Source of the DNA: Xenophilus sp. L33
GTDB taxonomy: Bacteria; Pseudomonadota; Gammaproteobacteria; Burkholderiales; Burkholderiaceae_C
Direction of reading: 5' to 3'
Length of the DNA: 46,560 nt
NCBI RefSeq assembly: GCF_009765735.1
Contig: NZ_LMUW01000074.1
Span: forward strand, 1 to 46,560
Every line of letters begins with the position of its first letter. Positions within the stretch are counted from its first letter, which is position 1. The notes under the pieces were generated by a model that saw nothing but the letters and a program-made list of their open reading frames with translations, was not told the DNA's origin and did not search any database. Made by a program: the position numbers and the translations under genes. Below are positions 14,056 to 23,505 of the stretch, piece by piece.

Positions 14056-15555
14056 ATGCCGCCGATTTTACTGGCCGTCGACAAGATCTACCCGAAGGGC
14101 CTGATGTGGTTCCGGCGCGACCTGCGCGTGGACGACAACGCCGCGCTCTACCACGCCCTGCGCTCCTGCCGCCAGGTGGTGTGCGTCTTCGTCTTCGACC
14201 GCGCCATCCTCGATCCGCTGCCGCGCGTCGATCGCCGGGTCGAGTTCATCCGCGAATCGCTGGTCGAACTGGACGCGGCCCTGCATGCGCTCGGCGGCGG
14301 CCTGATCGTGCGGCACGCGGTGGCCGAGCAAGAGATCGCGAGCCTGGCGCGCAGCCTCGACGTGCAGGCGGTGTTCGCCAACCGCGACGACGAGCCGGGC
14401 TCGCTCGATCGCGACGCGCAGGTGCTGGGTGCGCTGGCCAATGCGGGCGTGGCCTTCCACACCTACAAGGACCACACCATCTTCGAGCGCGACGAGCTGC
14501 TCACCAAGACCGGCCAGCCCTACAGCGTCTTCACGCCCTACAAGCGCGCCTGGCTGGCCAAGGCCGAAGACCACTTCTACCTGAAGCCCTACCCGGTCGG
14601 CGGCTACGCGGACGCGCTGGTGGCGCCGCCGCATCGTCACGCGGTGCCGACCCTGGCCGAGCTGGGCTTCGAGAAGAGCAACCTCGCGACGCTCGAGATC
14701 CCGACCGGCATCAGCGGCGGCGACGCGCTCTTCGACGACTTCCTGCAGCGCATCGACCGCTACGAGGACGCGCGCAACTTCCCGGCGGTGCGCGGGCCGA
14801 GCTACCTCGGGGTGCACCTGCGCTTCGGCACCGTGTCGATCCGGCGGCTGGCGGGTACGGCGCTCCGGCGCTCGGCGCACGGCAACGCCGGCGCGGCCAC
14901 CTGGCTGAGCGAGCTGGTCTGGCGCGACTTCTACGCGCAGATCCTGGCCCACCATCCGCAGATCGCGGAAGGCGACGAGCCGGCCAGCTTCAAGCCGGAA
15001 TACGACAAGATCCAGTGGCACCACGGCAAGCATGCCGACGGCCTCTTCGAGGCCTGGTGCGAGGGCCGCACCGGCTTTCCGCTGGTCGACGCCGCAATGG
15101 CGCAGATCAACCAGACCGGCTACATGCACAACCGCCTGCGCATGGTGGTGGCCAGCTTCCTGTGCAAGGACCTCGGGCTCGACTGGCGCCGCGGCGAGCG
15201 CTACTTCGCGGTGCACCTCAACGACTTCGAGCTGGCGTCAAACAACGGCGGCTGGCAATGGGCCAGCTCCAGCGGCTGCGACGCGCAACCCTACTTTCGC
15301 ATCTTCAACCCGGTGACCCAGAGCGAGCGTTTCGACCCTGAAGGCAAGTTCATCCGCCGCTACCTGCCGCAGCTGGCCAAGCTCTCCGGCGGCGCACTGC
15401 ATGCGCCCTGGACCGCGACGCCGATGGAACTGCTGGCCGCGGGCGTCACGCTCGGCGAGACCTATCCGCGGCCGGTGGTCGACCATGCCGAAGCGCGCGA
15501 ACGCACCCTGCAACGCTACGCGGTGGTGCGACAGGACGCGCGTAAGAACGCCTGA
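14056..15555 (+). CDS. phrB: Deoxyribodipyrimidine photolyase (class I)
   Basis: The protein has 499 residues from ATG 14056; ATG 14104 (MWFRRDLRV) is a shorter alternative. The N-terminal antenna domain begins GLMWFRRDLRVDDNAALYHA. The FAD-binding C-terminal half contains LVWRDFYAQIL, TGFPLVDAAMAQI, GYMHNRLRMVVASFL and NNGGWQWASSSGCDAQPYFR. These hold the tryptophans, Asn and Arg residues typical of active cyclobutane dimer photolyases. It repairs UV-induced pyrimidine dimers using light, in the cytoplasm. It is divergent from algH, and the MFS gene follows after 17 bases in the same direction. Confidence 0.95.
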   Translation: MPPILLAVDKIYPKGLMWFRRDLRVDDNAALYHALRSCRQVVCVFVFDRAILDPLPRVDRRVEFIRESLVELDAALHALGGGLIVRHAVAEQEIASLARSLDVQAVFANRDDEPGSLDRDAQVLGALANAGVAFHTYKDHTIFERDELLTKTGQPYSVFTPYKRAWLAKAEDHFYLKPYPVGGYADALVAPPHRHAVPTLAELGFEKSNLATLEIPTGISGGDALFDDFLQRIDRYEDARNFPAVRGPSYLGVHLRFGTVSIRRLAGTALRRSAHGNAGAATWLSELVWRDFYAQILAHHPQIAEGDEPASFKPEYDKIQWHHGKHADGLFEAWCEGRTGFPLVDAAMAQINQTGYMHNRLRMVVASFLCKDLGLDWRRGERYFAVHLNDFELASNNGGWQWASSSGCDAQPYFRIFNPVTQSERFDPEGKFIRRYLPQLAKLSGGALHAPWTATPMELLAAGVTLGETYPRPVVDHAEARERTLQRYAVVRQDARKNA

Positions 15556-15572
15556 AGGCGCCGGTCCAGCGG

Positions 15573-16991
15573 ATGTCTTCGCCTTCCCTGCCTTCCTCGC
15601 CGCCGGCCAGCCAGCCGTCCGAAGACGCCTCGAGCGAAGGCCGTCGCACCTTCGCGATGATCGCGATCCTGATCTCGGTCGGCATGGCGACGCTCGACAC
15701 CGCGATCACCAACACCGCGCTGCCGACCATCTCGGTGAGCCTCGGCACCGACGGCGCCTCGGTGATCTGGGTGGTCAATGCCTACCAGCTGGCGATGGTC
15801 GCGACCCTGCTGCCCTTCGCGGCGCTGGGCGACCTGCTCGGGCATCGCCGGGTCTACGGCGGCGGGCTGGTGCTGTTCACGGTCGCCTCGCTGGCCTGCG
15901 GGCTGGCCTGGTCGCTGCCGACGCTGGCGGCGGCACGCGCCTTCCAGGGCCTCGGCGCGGCGGCGATCATGAGCGTCAACGCGGCCCTGATCCGCTTCAT
16001 CTATCCGCCGTCGCGGCTCGGCCGCGGGCTCGGGCTGAACGCGCTGGTGGTCGCGGTGGCGTTCACCGTCGGGCCGACGGTCGCCTCGGCCATCCTGTCG
16101 GTCGCGACCTGGCACTGGCTGTTCCTGATCAACGTGCCCTTCGGGCTCGGCGCGATGGCGCTGTCGCTGCGCACGCTGCCGGCGACCACCGGCTCCGGGC
16201 ACGGCTTCGATCCGCTGGCGGCGCTGCTGTGCGCGGTGTTCTTCGCGCTGCTGATCCTCGGGCTCGGCACCGTCGCGCACAACGGCGGCATCGGGCCGGC
16301 GGCGCTGCAATGGGTCGTCGCGCTGGTCTGCGGCGCGCTGCTGATGCGCCGGCAGGCCGGGCATCCGGCGCCGCTGCTGGCGGTCGACCTGTTCCGCCGG
16401 CCGGTCTTCGCGCTGTCCTCGCTGACCGCCATCTGCGCCTTCTCCACGCAGGGCCTGGCCTTCGTCTCGCTGCCCTTCCTGCTGCAGAACGTGCTGGGCC
16501 ACAGCCAGGTGGCGACCGGCTTCCTGATCACGCCCTGGCCGGCGCTGGTCGCGCTGGTGGCGCTGATCGCCGGGCGGCTGTCGGACCACTATCCGCCGGG
16601 CCTGCTCGGCAGCGTCGGGCTGCTGGCGCTGGCGGTGGGGATGGGCGCGCTGGGCTGGCTGGCCAGCCCGGGCAGCCATCCTTCGAACGCGGCGATCGTC
16701 TCGTGGCTGATGCTGTGCGGCGCCGGCTTCGGCTTCTTCCAGTCGCCGAACCTGCGCGCGATCATGGGCAGCGCGCCGCCCGAACGCAGCGGCGGCGCCA
16801 GCGGCGTGGTCGCGACCTCGCGGCTGCTTGGCCAGACGCTGGGCGCGGCGCTGGTCGCGCTGTGCTTCCACGTGTCGCTGCCGGGCGGCCCGGCGATCGC
16901 GCTCTGGCTGGGCTGCGGCTTCGCGCTGGTGGGCAGCCTGCTGAGCGGGCTGCGGCTGGTGGTGGCGCGGCCGGCGACGGCCGGCCGCTGA
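15573..16991 (+). CDS. MFS drug-efflux transporter, DHA2 (EmrB/QacA) type
   Basis: The protein has 472 residues from ATG 15573. After a Ser/Pro-rich cytoplasmic tail (~25 residues) there are about 14 hydrophobic segments. TM1 has the DHA2 motif ATLDTAITNTALPTI. Motif A is GDLLGHRRVYGG between TM2 and TM3, and FQGLGAAAIMSVNAALIRFI lies at TM4. The TM5 region LNALVVAVAFTVGPTVAS stands for motif C, although the usual Gly-x-x-x-Gly-Pro pattern is only partly kept. Such proteins export drugs or metabolites with proton antiport across the inner membrane. It follows the photolyase closely and may be co-transcribed. It is convergent with chpA, with only 12 bases between stops and no hairpin seen. The substrate cannot be told. 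Confidence 0.9.
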   Translation: MSSPSLPSSPPASQPSEDASSEGRRTFAMIAILISVGMATLDTAITNTALPTISVSLGTDGASVIWVVNAYQLAMVATLLPFAALGDLLGHRRVYGGGLVLFTVASLACGLAWSLPTLAAARAFQGLGAAAIMSVNAALIRFIYPPSRLGRGLGLNALVVAVAFTVGPTVASAILSVATWHWLFLINVPFGLGAMALSLRTLPATTGSGHGFDPLAALLCAVFFALLILGLGTVAHNGGIGPAALQWVVALVCGALLMRRQAGHPAPLLAVDLFRRPVFALSSLTAICAFSTQGLAFVSLPFLLQNVLGHSQVATGFLITPWPALVALVALIAGRLSDHYPPGLLGSVGLLALAVGMGALGWLASPGSHPSNAAIVSWLMLCGAGFGFFQSPNLRAIMGSAPPERSGGASGVVATSRLLGQTLGAALVALCFHVSLPGGPAIALWLGCGFALVGSLLSGLRLVVARPATAGR

Positions 16992-17003
16992 GCGACGGCG
17001 CCC

Positions 17004-20000
17004 TCAGGCCACCAGCGCGACCGCCTCCACGGGCACCTCGACACCGGTGTAGCTGCGCACCAGCCGCAGCAGTTCCTCTTCCGAGTAGGGCTTGCCGAGG
17101 TAGTGGTTGACGCCGAGCGCCCGCGCATGGTCGTGGTGCTTCTCGGCGATGCGCGAGGTGATCATGATGATCGGCAGGTCGGCCAGCGACTCGTCGGCGC
17201 GGATGTTGCGCGCCAGGTCGAAGCCGTCCATGCGCGGCATCTCGATGTCGGACAGCACCACCGCCGGGCGCTCCTGCTGCAGCCGCTCCAGTGCCTGCAG
17301 ACCGTCGGCGGCGAGCGACACGCGGTAGCCCTCGCGCTGCAGCAGCCGCTGCGTCACGCGGCGCACCGTGATCGAGTCGTCCACCACCAGGATCAGCGGC
17401 ACCTGTGGCGCCACCGCCGGTGCAGGCGGCGCGGCGACCGGCGCGGCGCCTTCGGGCTGCGTCGGCTGGCCCGGCTCTCCGGCCTGGGCGGCGTCCGGCT
17501 GCCGGCGTGCGCTCAGCTGCAGCTGCCGGGCCTTCTCGCCGTGCACCGCGGCCAGCGCCACCGGGTTGTAGATCAGCGCGACCGCGCCCGAGGCCAGCAC
17601 CGAGATGGCGGCCATGCCGGGCAGCCGCGACAGCTGCGGCCCGAGGTTCTTGACCACGACTTCCTGGTTGCCCAGCACTTCGTCGACGTGGATCGCGACC
17701 CGCTGCGCGGCGCTTCGCACGATGACCAGCGTGTTGGCCTTGGCCGGCGGACGGTCGCTCGCGGCCGACGACTGCAGCAGCGCGCCGGCCCAGTAGAAGG
17801 GCACCTGCTCGCCGCCGAAGGGATGGCGCTCGTCGCGGTAGGCCGCTTCCAGCTCGCTCGCGCTGGCGCGCAGCACCAGTTCGACCAGGCTCGACGGCAC
17901 GCCGATGGTGGTCGCGCCGGCGCGCATCATCACCACGTGCGTCACCGCGGTGGTCAGCGGCAGCACCAGCTTGAAGGTCGTGCCCTGCCCGGCCTGGCTG
18001 TGGGTCTCGATGCGGCCGCCGAGCGCGGCGACCTGCGCACGCACCACGTCCATGCCGATGCCGCGGCCGGCCAGCTCGGACACCTGCTCGGCGGTCGAGA
18101 AGCCGGGCTGGAAGATCAGTTCGGCCGCTTCCTCGTGACTCAGGGTCTGGCCCGGCGCGAGCAGGCCGAGCGATCGCGCCCGCGCCGCGATGCGGTCGTG
18201 GTCGAGGCCGGCGCCGTCGTCGCGGAAGCTGACCGAGACGTCGTTGCCCTCGTGGTGAAGTTCGATCGCGATCAGGCCGCTCGGGTCCTTGCCGGCGCGC
18301 TCGCGGGTCGCGGCGTCCTCGATGCCGTGCGCCACGCAGTTGCGCAGCAGGTGCTCGAAGGCCGGCGCCATCCGGTCCAGCACGCCGCGGTCCATCTCGA
18401 TCGAGCCGCCGGTGATGTCCAGGCGCACCTGCTTGCCGGTGTCCTTCGAGGCCTGCCGCACGACCCGGTAGAGCCGCTCGGAGATGCCTTCGAACTCGAC
18501 CATGCGCGTGCGCAGCAGGCCGCGCTGCAACTCGCGGGTCTGCCGGGCCTGGGCGCTCAGGTCGTCCTCGGTGGCCTGCACCGTCTTCTGCAGCGTGCGC
18601 TGCACGGTCGCCACGTCGTTGACCGACTCGGCCATCATCCGCGTGAGTTCCTGCACCCGCGTGAAGCGGTCGAACTCCAGCGGGTCGAAGCCCTGCTGCG
18701 AATCCTTGGCCTGCGCCAGGCGCGACTGCATCTGGCTCTCGGCCTGCACCTCGATGTCGCGCAGCTGCTGGCGCAGGCGGTCGAGGTTGCCGGTGAGGTC
18801 GCCGAGCGAGCTGCGCAGCTGGCCCAGTTCGACCTCGAGGCGCGAGCGCGTGATGATCACTTCGCCGGCCTGCGCCACCAGGCGGTCGAGCAGGTGGGTG
18901 CGGATGCGCACCGCCTGGCTCGAGATGGCGCGCAGCGGCGTCAGGGTCGAGGGCGACGGCATCGCGACCGTGGCGCGCGGGGCAGCGGGCTCCGCGGATT
19001 CCGCGGGCTTGGCCATTTCCTCGGAAGCCCTGGCAGACGCCGCCATGACGTCGGCGAAGGCTTCGTCCTCCGGCTCGGCTTCGGCTTTTGTCTCGGCCGT
19101 GGCGGTCGGAGTGGCCGCCTCGACCTCGGCAGTCTTCGGCGCCGCAGACGCGGCCACCGCACGCTGAGCGATCTCGCTCTGGGTGGCGACGTCGGCGGCA
19201 CGCAGGCCCTCGAAGGTCGCCTGCAGCGCGTCGAAGCGGGTCAGCAGGCGCTCGACCGCGGCGCGGTCGGCGCCCTGGCTGCCGAGCGACTCGATCTCCG
19301 ACTCCATGCGGTGCGCGCGTTCGCCCAGGCGCATCGCGCCGGCCAGCCGAGCGCTGCCCTTGAGCGTGTGCAGGGTGCGCAGCGTGGACGAGCGCGGGGC
19401 CGTGTCTTCCGGGCGCTGGGCCCATTCGCGCAGCGCGGCGCTGAGCTGCGGCAGCAGTTCGGCCGCCTCTTCCTCGAAGATCGGGAACAGGTCGACGTCG
19501 ACCGCGTCGGCGATGTCGATCGCGTCCTCGGCGTCGTCGAGCGCCACTTCGGCAACCGGGCCGCGCGACGGATACAGCTGCACCACCTTGGCTTCGCCGG
19601 GCTCGCCCGGCATCAGCGACGCGGCGACCTCGCGCAGCGCGCGCAAGGTGCTGTCGGCGGGGTTCTTCAGGACGCCGGCGGCGAACTGGTGCAGCAGCTT
19701 GCGAAGCTCGTCCGCGGCGGCGACCAGCACCGCGCCCTGCTCCGGCGTGCCGCGGCCCTGCATCTGCAGGTGCTGCAGCGCGGCCTCGAACAGCCGGGCC
19801 ATGCCCGACAGGCTCTGGAAGCCGACCGTGGCCGAGCTGCCGGCCAGCGAATGCGCCAGGCCGATGGTGGAATCGGCGACGCGCTGGTGCGACTCCAGCG
19901 CCCACTCGCCGACCTCGGTCGCGAGCTGGCGCGACCATTCGTCGGCTTCGTTCAGGTAGACGTTGTAGAGCGCGATGCCGATGCGCAGCGGGCCGATGAC

Positions 20001-23000
20001 CTTGACCTGCTCCTCGGCGCTGGGCAGCGACGGCTGGTCGTGGTCCTGCGGCGGGGTCGCGGCGGCGGCCATGACGGGCTCGGGCCTGGCCTCGGCGACG
20101 GGTTCGGCGACCGGCTCGGCGACCGGCTCGGCGACCGCTTCCGCCTCGACGGCCGGCGCGGCTTCGACATGCGGTGCGACCTCGACCGGCGCGGCCTCGG
20201 CGACCGGTGCCGCCTCGACGACAGGCGCGGCCTCGGCCACCGGTTCGGCTTCGACGACGGGCTCGGCTTCGGCTTCCGCCTGCGCCACAGGCTCGGTTTC
20301 GACGACGGGCTCGGTCTCGTGATGCGCAGGCACCGCCTCGGCTTCATGAGCGACCGGCGCGGCTTCGGGCAACGCCTGCGCTTCCAGCACTGGCTCCGGC
20401 TCCGCGGCGGCCGGCACATGCGCTTCGGCCTCGTGTGGCGTTTCGACATGGACCGGCGTCGCGGCTTCGGGCGTGGGTTCCGGCTCGACGTGCGGCACCG
20501 ACAGCGCCGCGGGTTCCGGTGGGTGCAGGTCGTCTTCGGGCAACCGGATTTCGAAGGCCGGCAGCGGGTCGGCCATCGCGGTCTGGGCGAACTCGGTCGC
20601 GGCGAAGCCCGACTCGTCTTCGGCGGCGGGCTCGGCATCGAAGCGATGCAGCGGCGGCTCGATGCGGCTGCTGCCCGGCACCGGCTCCAAGGTGGTATGG
20701 ACCGTCTCGAGGAAGTCGATCTCGTCGAGGTCGGCCGGCGGCGCGGGCTCTTCCGGCGGCAGCTGCGGCGCCTCGAATTCCAGGAAGTCGGTCGATGCGA
20801 AGTCGGTGTCGGCCCGCTCTTCCTGGCGCTGGCGCTGGCGGTGCTCTTCTTCCAGCTCCTTCATCTCTTCCGGCGAGAAAGCCTCGTCCAGCGACAGCGG
20901 CTCGACCTCGGCGACGACCTTCGCGACCGGTGCGGCGGATTCGGCCGGAGTCGGCGCAGCGCCGAGCTCCAGGTCCGGCAGCGCCGGCAGGCCGAGCGGT
21001 GCCGGCGGCGTGTCGCCGGCGATGTGGCGCGCGGCCGCAACCAGCACGTCGACACCGGCCACCGGCGGCGTCGGGGCCGCCAGCGGTTCGCCGCTGCGCA
21101 GCGCCTCGGCGACGCTGCGGAAAGGCGCTGACTGCCAGGCGTGCGGATTGCCGGCGGCGATCGCCTCGACCCACTTCGCGAAATCGGTGAGCGCGGTGCG
21201 GGTGGCGCTGATCAGCTCGTGCGTCGCCGGCCGCTGGTCGGCCAGCCAGGTGTTGAGCACCTGCTCGAAGGACCAGGCGGCCTCGCCGAAGTCGGTCATG
21301 CCGACCATGCGCGAGCTGCCCTTGAGCGTGTGGAAGGCGCGCCGCAGCACGGTCAGCTCGCCTTCGTCGTCCGGACGCGCGTTGAGCGCCGACACCGCGG
21401 CCAGGCCGTTGTGCAGCACTTCGCGGGCTTCGTCCAGGAAGATGTTCTGCAGGTCGTCCTCTTCCAGCTCCGTGACCTCGGTGTCCGGCAGCACGCCTTC
21501 GAGCGGCGCCGGGCCGGTGATCTTGGCGGTCCAGCTGGCGGTCGCGCGGCTGAACTCCTCGACCGGCGAAGGCGGCGGCTTGTTGGCGGTGCGGCTGCCG
21601 GGCGAGGCCAGCGCGGCCAGCTTGGCGGCGATCTGGGCGTCGACTTCCTCGATGCTCAGCACCGGCTCGCTGGCGGTGGCCATGCCACCCGCGGTCGCCG
21701 TGGCCACGCCGGCCGTTTCGCCGGCTTCGCTGCCCTGGCGGCCCATCAGCGGCTTCAGCTCGCCCAGCTCGCTGTCGAACACGAACAGCCGCTTGGCCAG
21801 CGCCGGCTGGTAGCTCAGCATGTCGATCAGGAAGCCCAGCGCGCCCAGGTTGTTGCCGAGCGAATCGAAGGCGCGGACCTCGTCGGCCGACGCCTCCTCG
21901 GCCAACAGCTGGTCGACGTTCTCGCGCATGCGCTGCACCGTCTGCGCGGCCTGGTCGAGGCCGAGCACCGAGAACACGCCGCGCATCTGCAGCAGCTGGC
22001 TCGGCACGGTGCGCAGCAGCGCCTTGTCGGTCGGCCGGCGGAAGAACTGGTCGAGCGACTTCTCGAGTTCGCTCAGGTGGCTGCGCAGCTCGCTCACCAC
22101 GGTGCCCATGGTCTGGCGGTCGCTCACGCGGCGGTACAACTCCTCCATCCACGGCTCGAGCGGCTCGGAGTGGCCGCCGTCGCGGGCCCGTTCGATGCGG
22201 CCGGCCAGTTGCACGGTGCGCGCGGTCAGTTGCCGGTCGTGCGGATCGAGGTCCTCGAAGGCCGCTTCCAGGTACAGCACCGAAGTCGCGACCTCCATCG
22301 CCAGCTCGGTCGCCGGCGGCGTGCCCGAGCGCACCGAAGCGTCGACCGCATTGTTCAGCGCCTGCACCATCGGTGCGCTCGGCGGATGCAGCTTCAAGAG
22401 CGACTCGCCCAACTGGCTGAAGGTGTCGGCCACCTGGCGGGTGCGGCCGACGTCGCCGCCCGACAGCGCCGACCACATTTCCTTGGCGGACTCGATGCGC
22501 TTGCGGGCCTGGGCCAGCACCAGCGGATCGAAGCGGCCGAACTGCTCGATCGTGTAGTCGACCGTCTGCTCGTTGGCGACGCCCCAGGCGGCGCGCACCG
22601 CGCGCAGCGTGGCGGCTTCGTCGCGCGTGCCGGGGGCGGCCTGGGCGCAGAAGAAGAGCAGGTCCTGGCCGAGCCGGTCGGACACGGTGTTGTCGCCGCG
22701 CGCCAGCGTCGCGTACTGCAGCAGCACGCGCGAGGCGGCTCGCTTCACGTGGGCGTCGACCGGGATCAGCGCCAGCGCCAGCGCCTCGAAGAAGCCGGCC
22801 GCCAGGGTCCAGAAGCTCGCCACCCGCGGCACCGAGGCGCCACGTCCGAGGCCCAGGCACAGCGCCTGCAGCCGGCGCGCCGCATGGTCGTCGCCGGTGC
22901 GGACCACCTTGAGCACTTCGCGATCGAGCTTGGAACGCACCGCCGGGTCGTAGACCAGCGCGGTCTGCGTCGGCGCGGGCTTGATCTCGACCCAGCGCCA

Positions 23001-23489
23001 GCTCATCGACCAGAGGTCGGCCGGATGCACGCGCTCGTTGCCGACCAGTTCCAGGACCTCGCGGTATTGCGGGAACAGCGCGACCGACGACACGGCCTTG
23101 CCGCCGACCATCGCATTGAGGAAGTCGGTGACCGCGAAGCCGGCGCGGTCGATCTTCTGGACCGCCGACTCGGTGCAGCGCAACGGCTCGGTGACGAAGC
23201 TCGCCACCGCGAATTCCATCGCACCCAGCACCAGCGCCGGCGCGGTGTGGCCGACCATCTGCAAGGCGCCGACCGACTGGTGCAGCTGCTGGCGGGTCAG
23301 CCGCAGCGCCGTGGTGTCGATCTCGGTGCCGGGCATCGCGGCCGCGGCTTCGCGGGCGAAGCGCCGCAGCGTCTTGCCGACCGCGTCGAGCGACTTCTGG
23401 ATTTCCCCCAAGACCCAGGCCAGCGGCCCAAGATCCTCGGTCGCCGGCGCATTGCCGGCTGTGTGGGTGGGCGGGCTTTGGGTCGACAC
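17004..23489 (-). CDS. chpA: ChpA/PilL: CheA-like hybrid kinase of the type IV pilus chemosensory system
   Basis: The protein has 2161 residues from GTG 23489. The order is a degenerate N-terminal Hpt-like region, then a PilL/ChpA helical region. Hpt domains follow with phospho-acceptor His720 (HTLKGSSRMVG), His1213 (AHSLAGSSATVG) and His1374 (HTLKGSARLAG), and a Glu/Ala/Pro-rich linker (about residues 1000-1145) lies between the first two. Next come a CheA dimerisation domain (~1520-1670), a histidine-kinase ATPase domain with EHLLRNCVAHGIED and GRGIGMDVVR (~1690-1850), a CheW-like domain (~1860-1985), and a C-terminal receiver with Asp2081 (VLSDIEMPRMDG). It takes signals from PilJ through PilI and passes phosphate to PilG and PilH to control pilus extension and retraction. 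It is the last gene of the pil operon, 16 bases after pilJ. Confidence 0.95.
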   Translation of the reverse strand: MSTQSPPTHTAGNAPATEDLGPLAWVLGEIQKSLDAVGKTLRRFAREAAAAMPGTEIDTTALRLTRQQLHQSVGALQMVGHTAPALVLGAMEFAVASFVTEPLRCTESAVQKIDRAGFAVTDFLNAMVGGKAVSSVALFPQYREVLELVGNERVHPADLWSMSWRWVEIKPAPTQTALVYDPAVRSKLDREVLKVVRTGDDHAARRLQALCLGLGRGASVPRVASFWTLAAGFFEALALALIPVDAHVKRAASRVLLQYATLARGDNTVSDRLGQDLLFFCAQAAPGTRDEAATLRAVRAAWGVANEQTVDYTIEQFGRFDPLVLAQARKRIESAKEMWSALSGGDVGRTRQVADTFSQLGESLLKLHPPSAPMVQALNNAVDASVRSGTPPATELAMEVATSVLYLEAAFEDLDPHDRQLTARTVQLAGRIERARDGGHSEPLEPWMEELYRRVSDRQTMGTVVSELRSHLSELEKSLDQFFRRPTDKALLRTVPSQLLQMRGVFSVLGLDQAAQTVQRMRENVDQLLAEEASADEVRAFDSLGNNLGALGFLIDMLSYQPALAKRLFVFDSELGELKPLMGRQGSEAGETAGVATATAGGMATASEPVLSIEEVDAQIAAKLAALASPGSRTANKPPPSPVEEFSRATASWTAKITGPAPLEGVLPDTEVTELEEDDLQNIFLDEAREVLHNGLAAVSALNARPDDEGELTVLRRAFHTLKGSSRMVGMTDFGEAAWSFEQVLNTWLADQRPATHELISATRTALTDFAKWVEAIAAGNPHAWQSAPFRSVAEALRSGEPLAAPTPPVAGVDVLVAAARHIAGDTPPAPLGLPALPDLELGAAPTPAESAAPVAKVVAEVEPLSLDEAFSPEEMKELEEEHRQRQRQEERADTDFASTDFLEFEAPQLPPEEPAPPADLDEIDFLETVHTTLEPVPGSSRIEPPLHRFDAEPAAEDESGFAATEFAQTAMADPLPAFEIRLPEDDLHPPEPAALSVPHVEPEPTPEAATPVHVETPHEAEAHVPAAAEPEPVLEAQALPEAAPVAHEAEAVPAHHETEPVVETEPVAQAEAEAEPVVEAEPVAEAAPVVEAAPVAEAAPVEVAPHVEAAPAVEAEAVAEPVAEPVAEPVAEARPEPVMAAAATPPQDHDQPSLPSAEEQVKVIGPLRIGIALYNVYLNEADEWSRQLATEVGEWALESHQRVADSTIGLAHSLAGSSATVGFQSLSGMARLFEAALQHLQMQGRGTPEQGAVLVAAADELRKLLHQFAAGVLKNPADSTLRALREVAASLMPGEPGEAKVVQLYPSRGPVAEVALDDAEDAIDIADAVDVDLFPIFEEEAAELLPQLSAALREWAQRPEDTAPRSSTLRTLHTLKGSARLAGAMRLGERAHRMESEIESLGSQGADRAAVERLLTRFDALQATFEGLRAADVATQSEIAQRAVAASAAPKTAEVEAATPTATAETKAEAEPEDEAFADVMAASARASEEMAKPAESAEPAAPRATVAMPSPSTLTPLRAISSQAVRIRTHLLDRLVAQAGEVIITRSRLEVELGQLRSSLGDLTGNLDRLRQQLRDIEVQAESQMQSRLAQAKDSQQGFDPLEFDRFTRVQELTRMMAESVNDVATVQRTLQKTVQATEDDLSAQARQTRELQRGLLRTRMVEFEGISERLYRVVRQASKDTGKQVRLDITGGSIEMDRGVLDRMAPAFEHLLRNCVAHGIEDAATRERAGKDPSGLIAIELHHEGNDVSVSFRDDGAGLDHDRIAARARSLGLLAPGQTLSHEEAAELIFQPGFSTAEQVSELAGRGIGMDVVRAQVAALGGRIETHSQAGQGTTFKLVLPLTTAVTHVVMMRAGATTIGVPSSLVELVLRASASELEAAYRDERHPFGGEQVPFYWAGALLQSSAASDRPPAKANTLVIVRSAAQRVAIHVDEVLGNQEVVVKNLGPQLSRLPGMAAISVLASGAVALIYNPVALAAVHGEKARQLQLSARRQPDAAQAGEPGQPTQPEGAAPVAAPPAPAVAPQVPLILVVDDSITVRRVTQRLLQREGYRVSLAADGLQALERLQQERPAVVLSDIEMPRMDGFDLARNIRADESLADLPIIMITSRIAEKHHDHARALGVNHYLGKPYSEEELLRLVRSYTGVEVPVEAVALVA
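20094..20141. repeat. Four 12-bp tandem repeats inside the chpA linker
   Basis: Units ggcgacgggttc, ggcgaccggctc (twice, identical) and ggcgaccgcttc follow without gaps and encode a Val-Ala-Glu-Pro/Ala repeat on the minus strand. They sit in a longer, less regular Glu/Ala/Pro/Val-rich region (about 20060-20500). Twelve bases keep the frame, so copy number can change linker length only. Confidence 0.8.
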
Positions 23490-23505
23490 GTTGGGCGCTC
23501 GGGGT

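Noticed and set aside
17103..21131. Very long plus-strand open frame opposite chpA (over 1,300 codons)
   Set aside because: It is antisense to a well-supported gene. Its composition (Arg/His/Gly/Leu/Asp-rich, no domain) is that of the mirror frame of GC-rich coding DNA.
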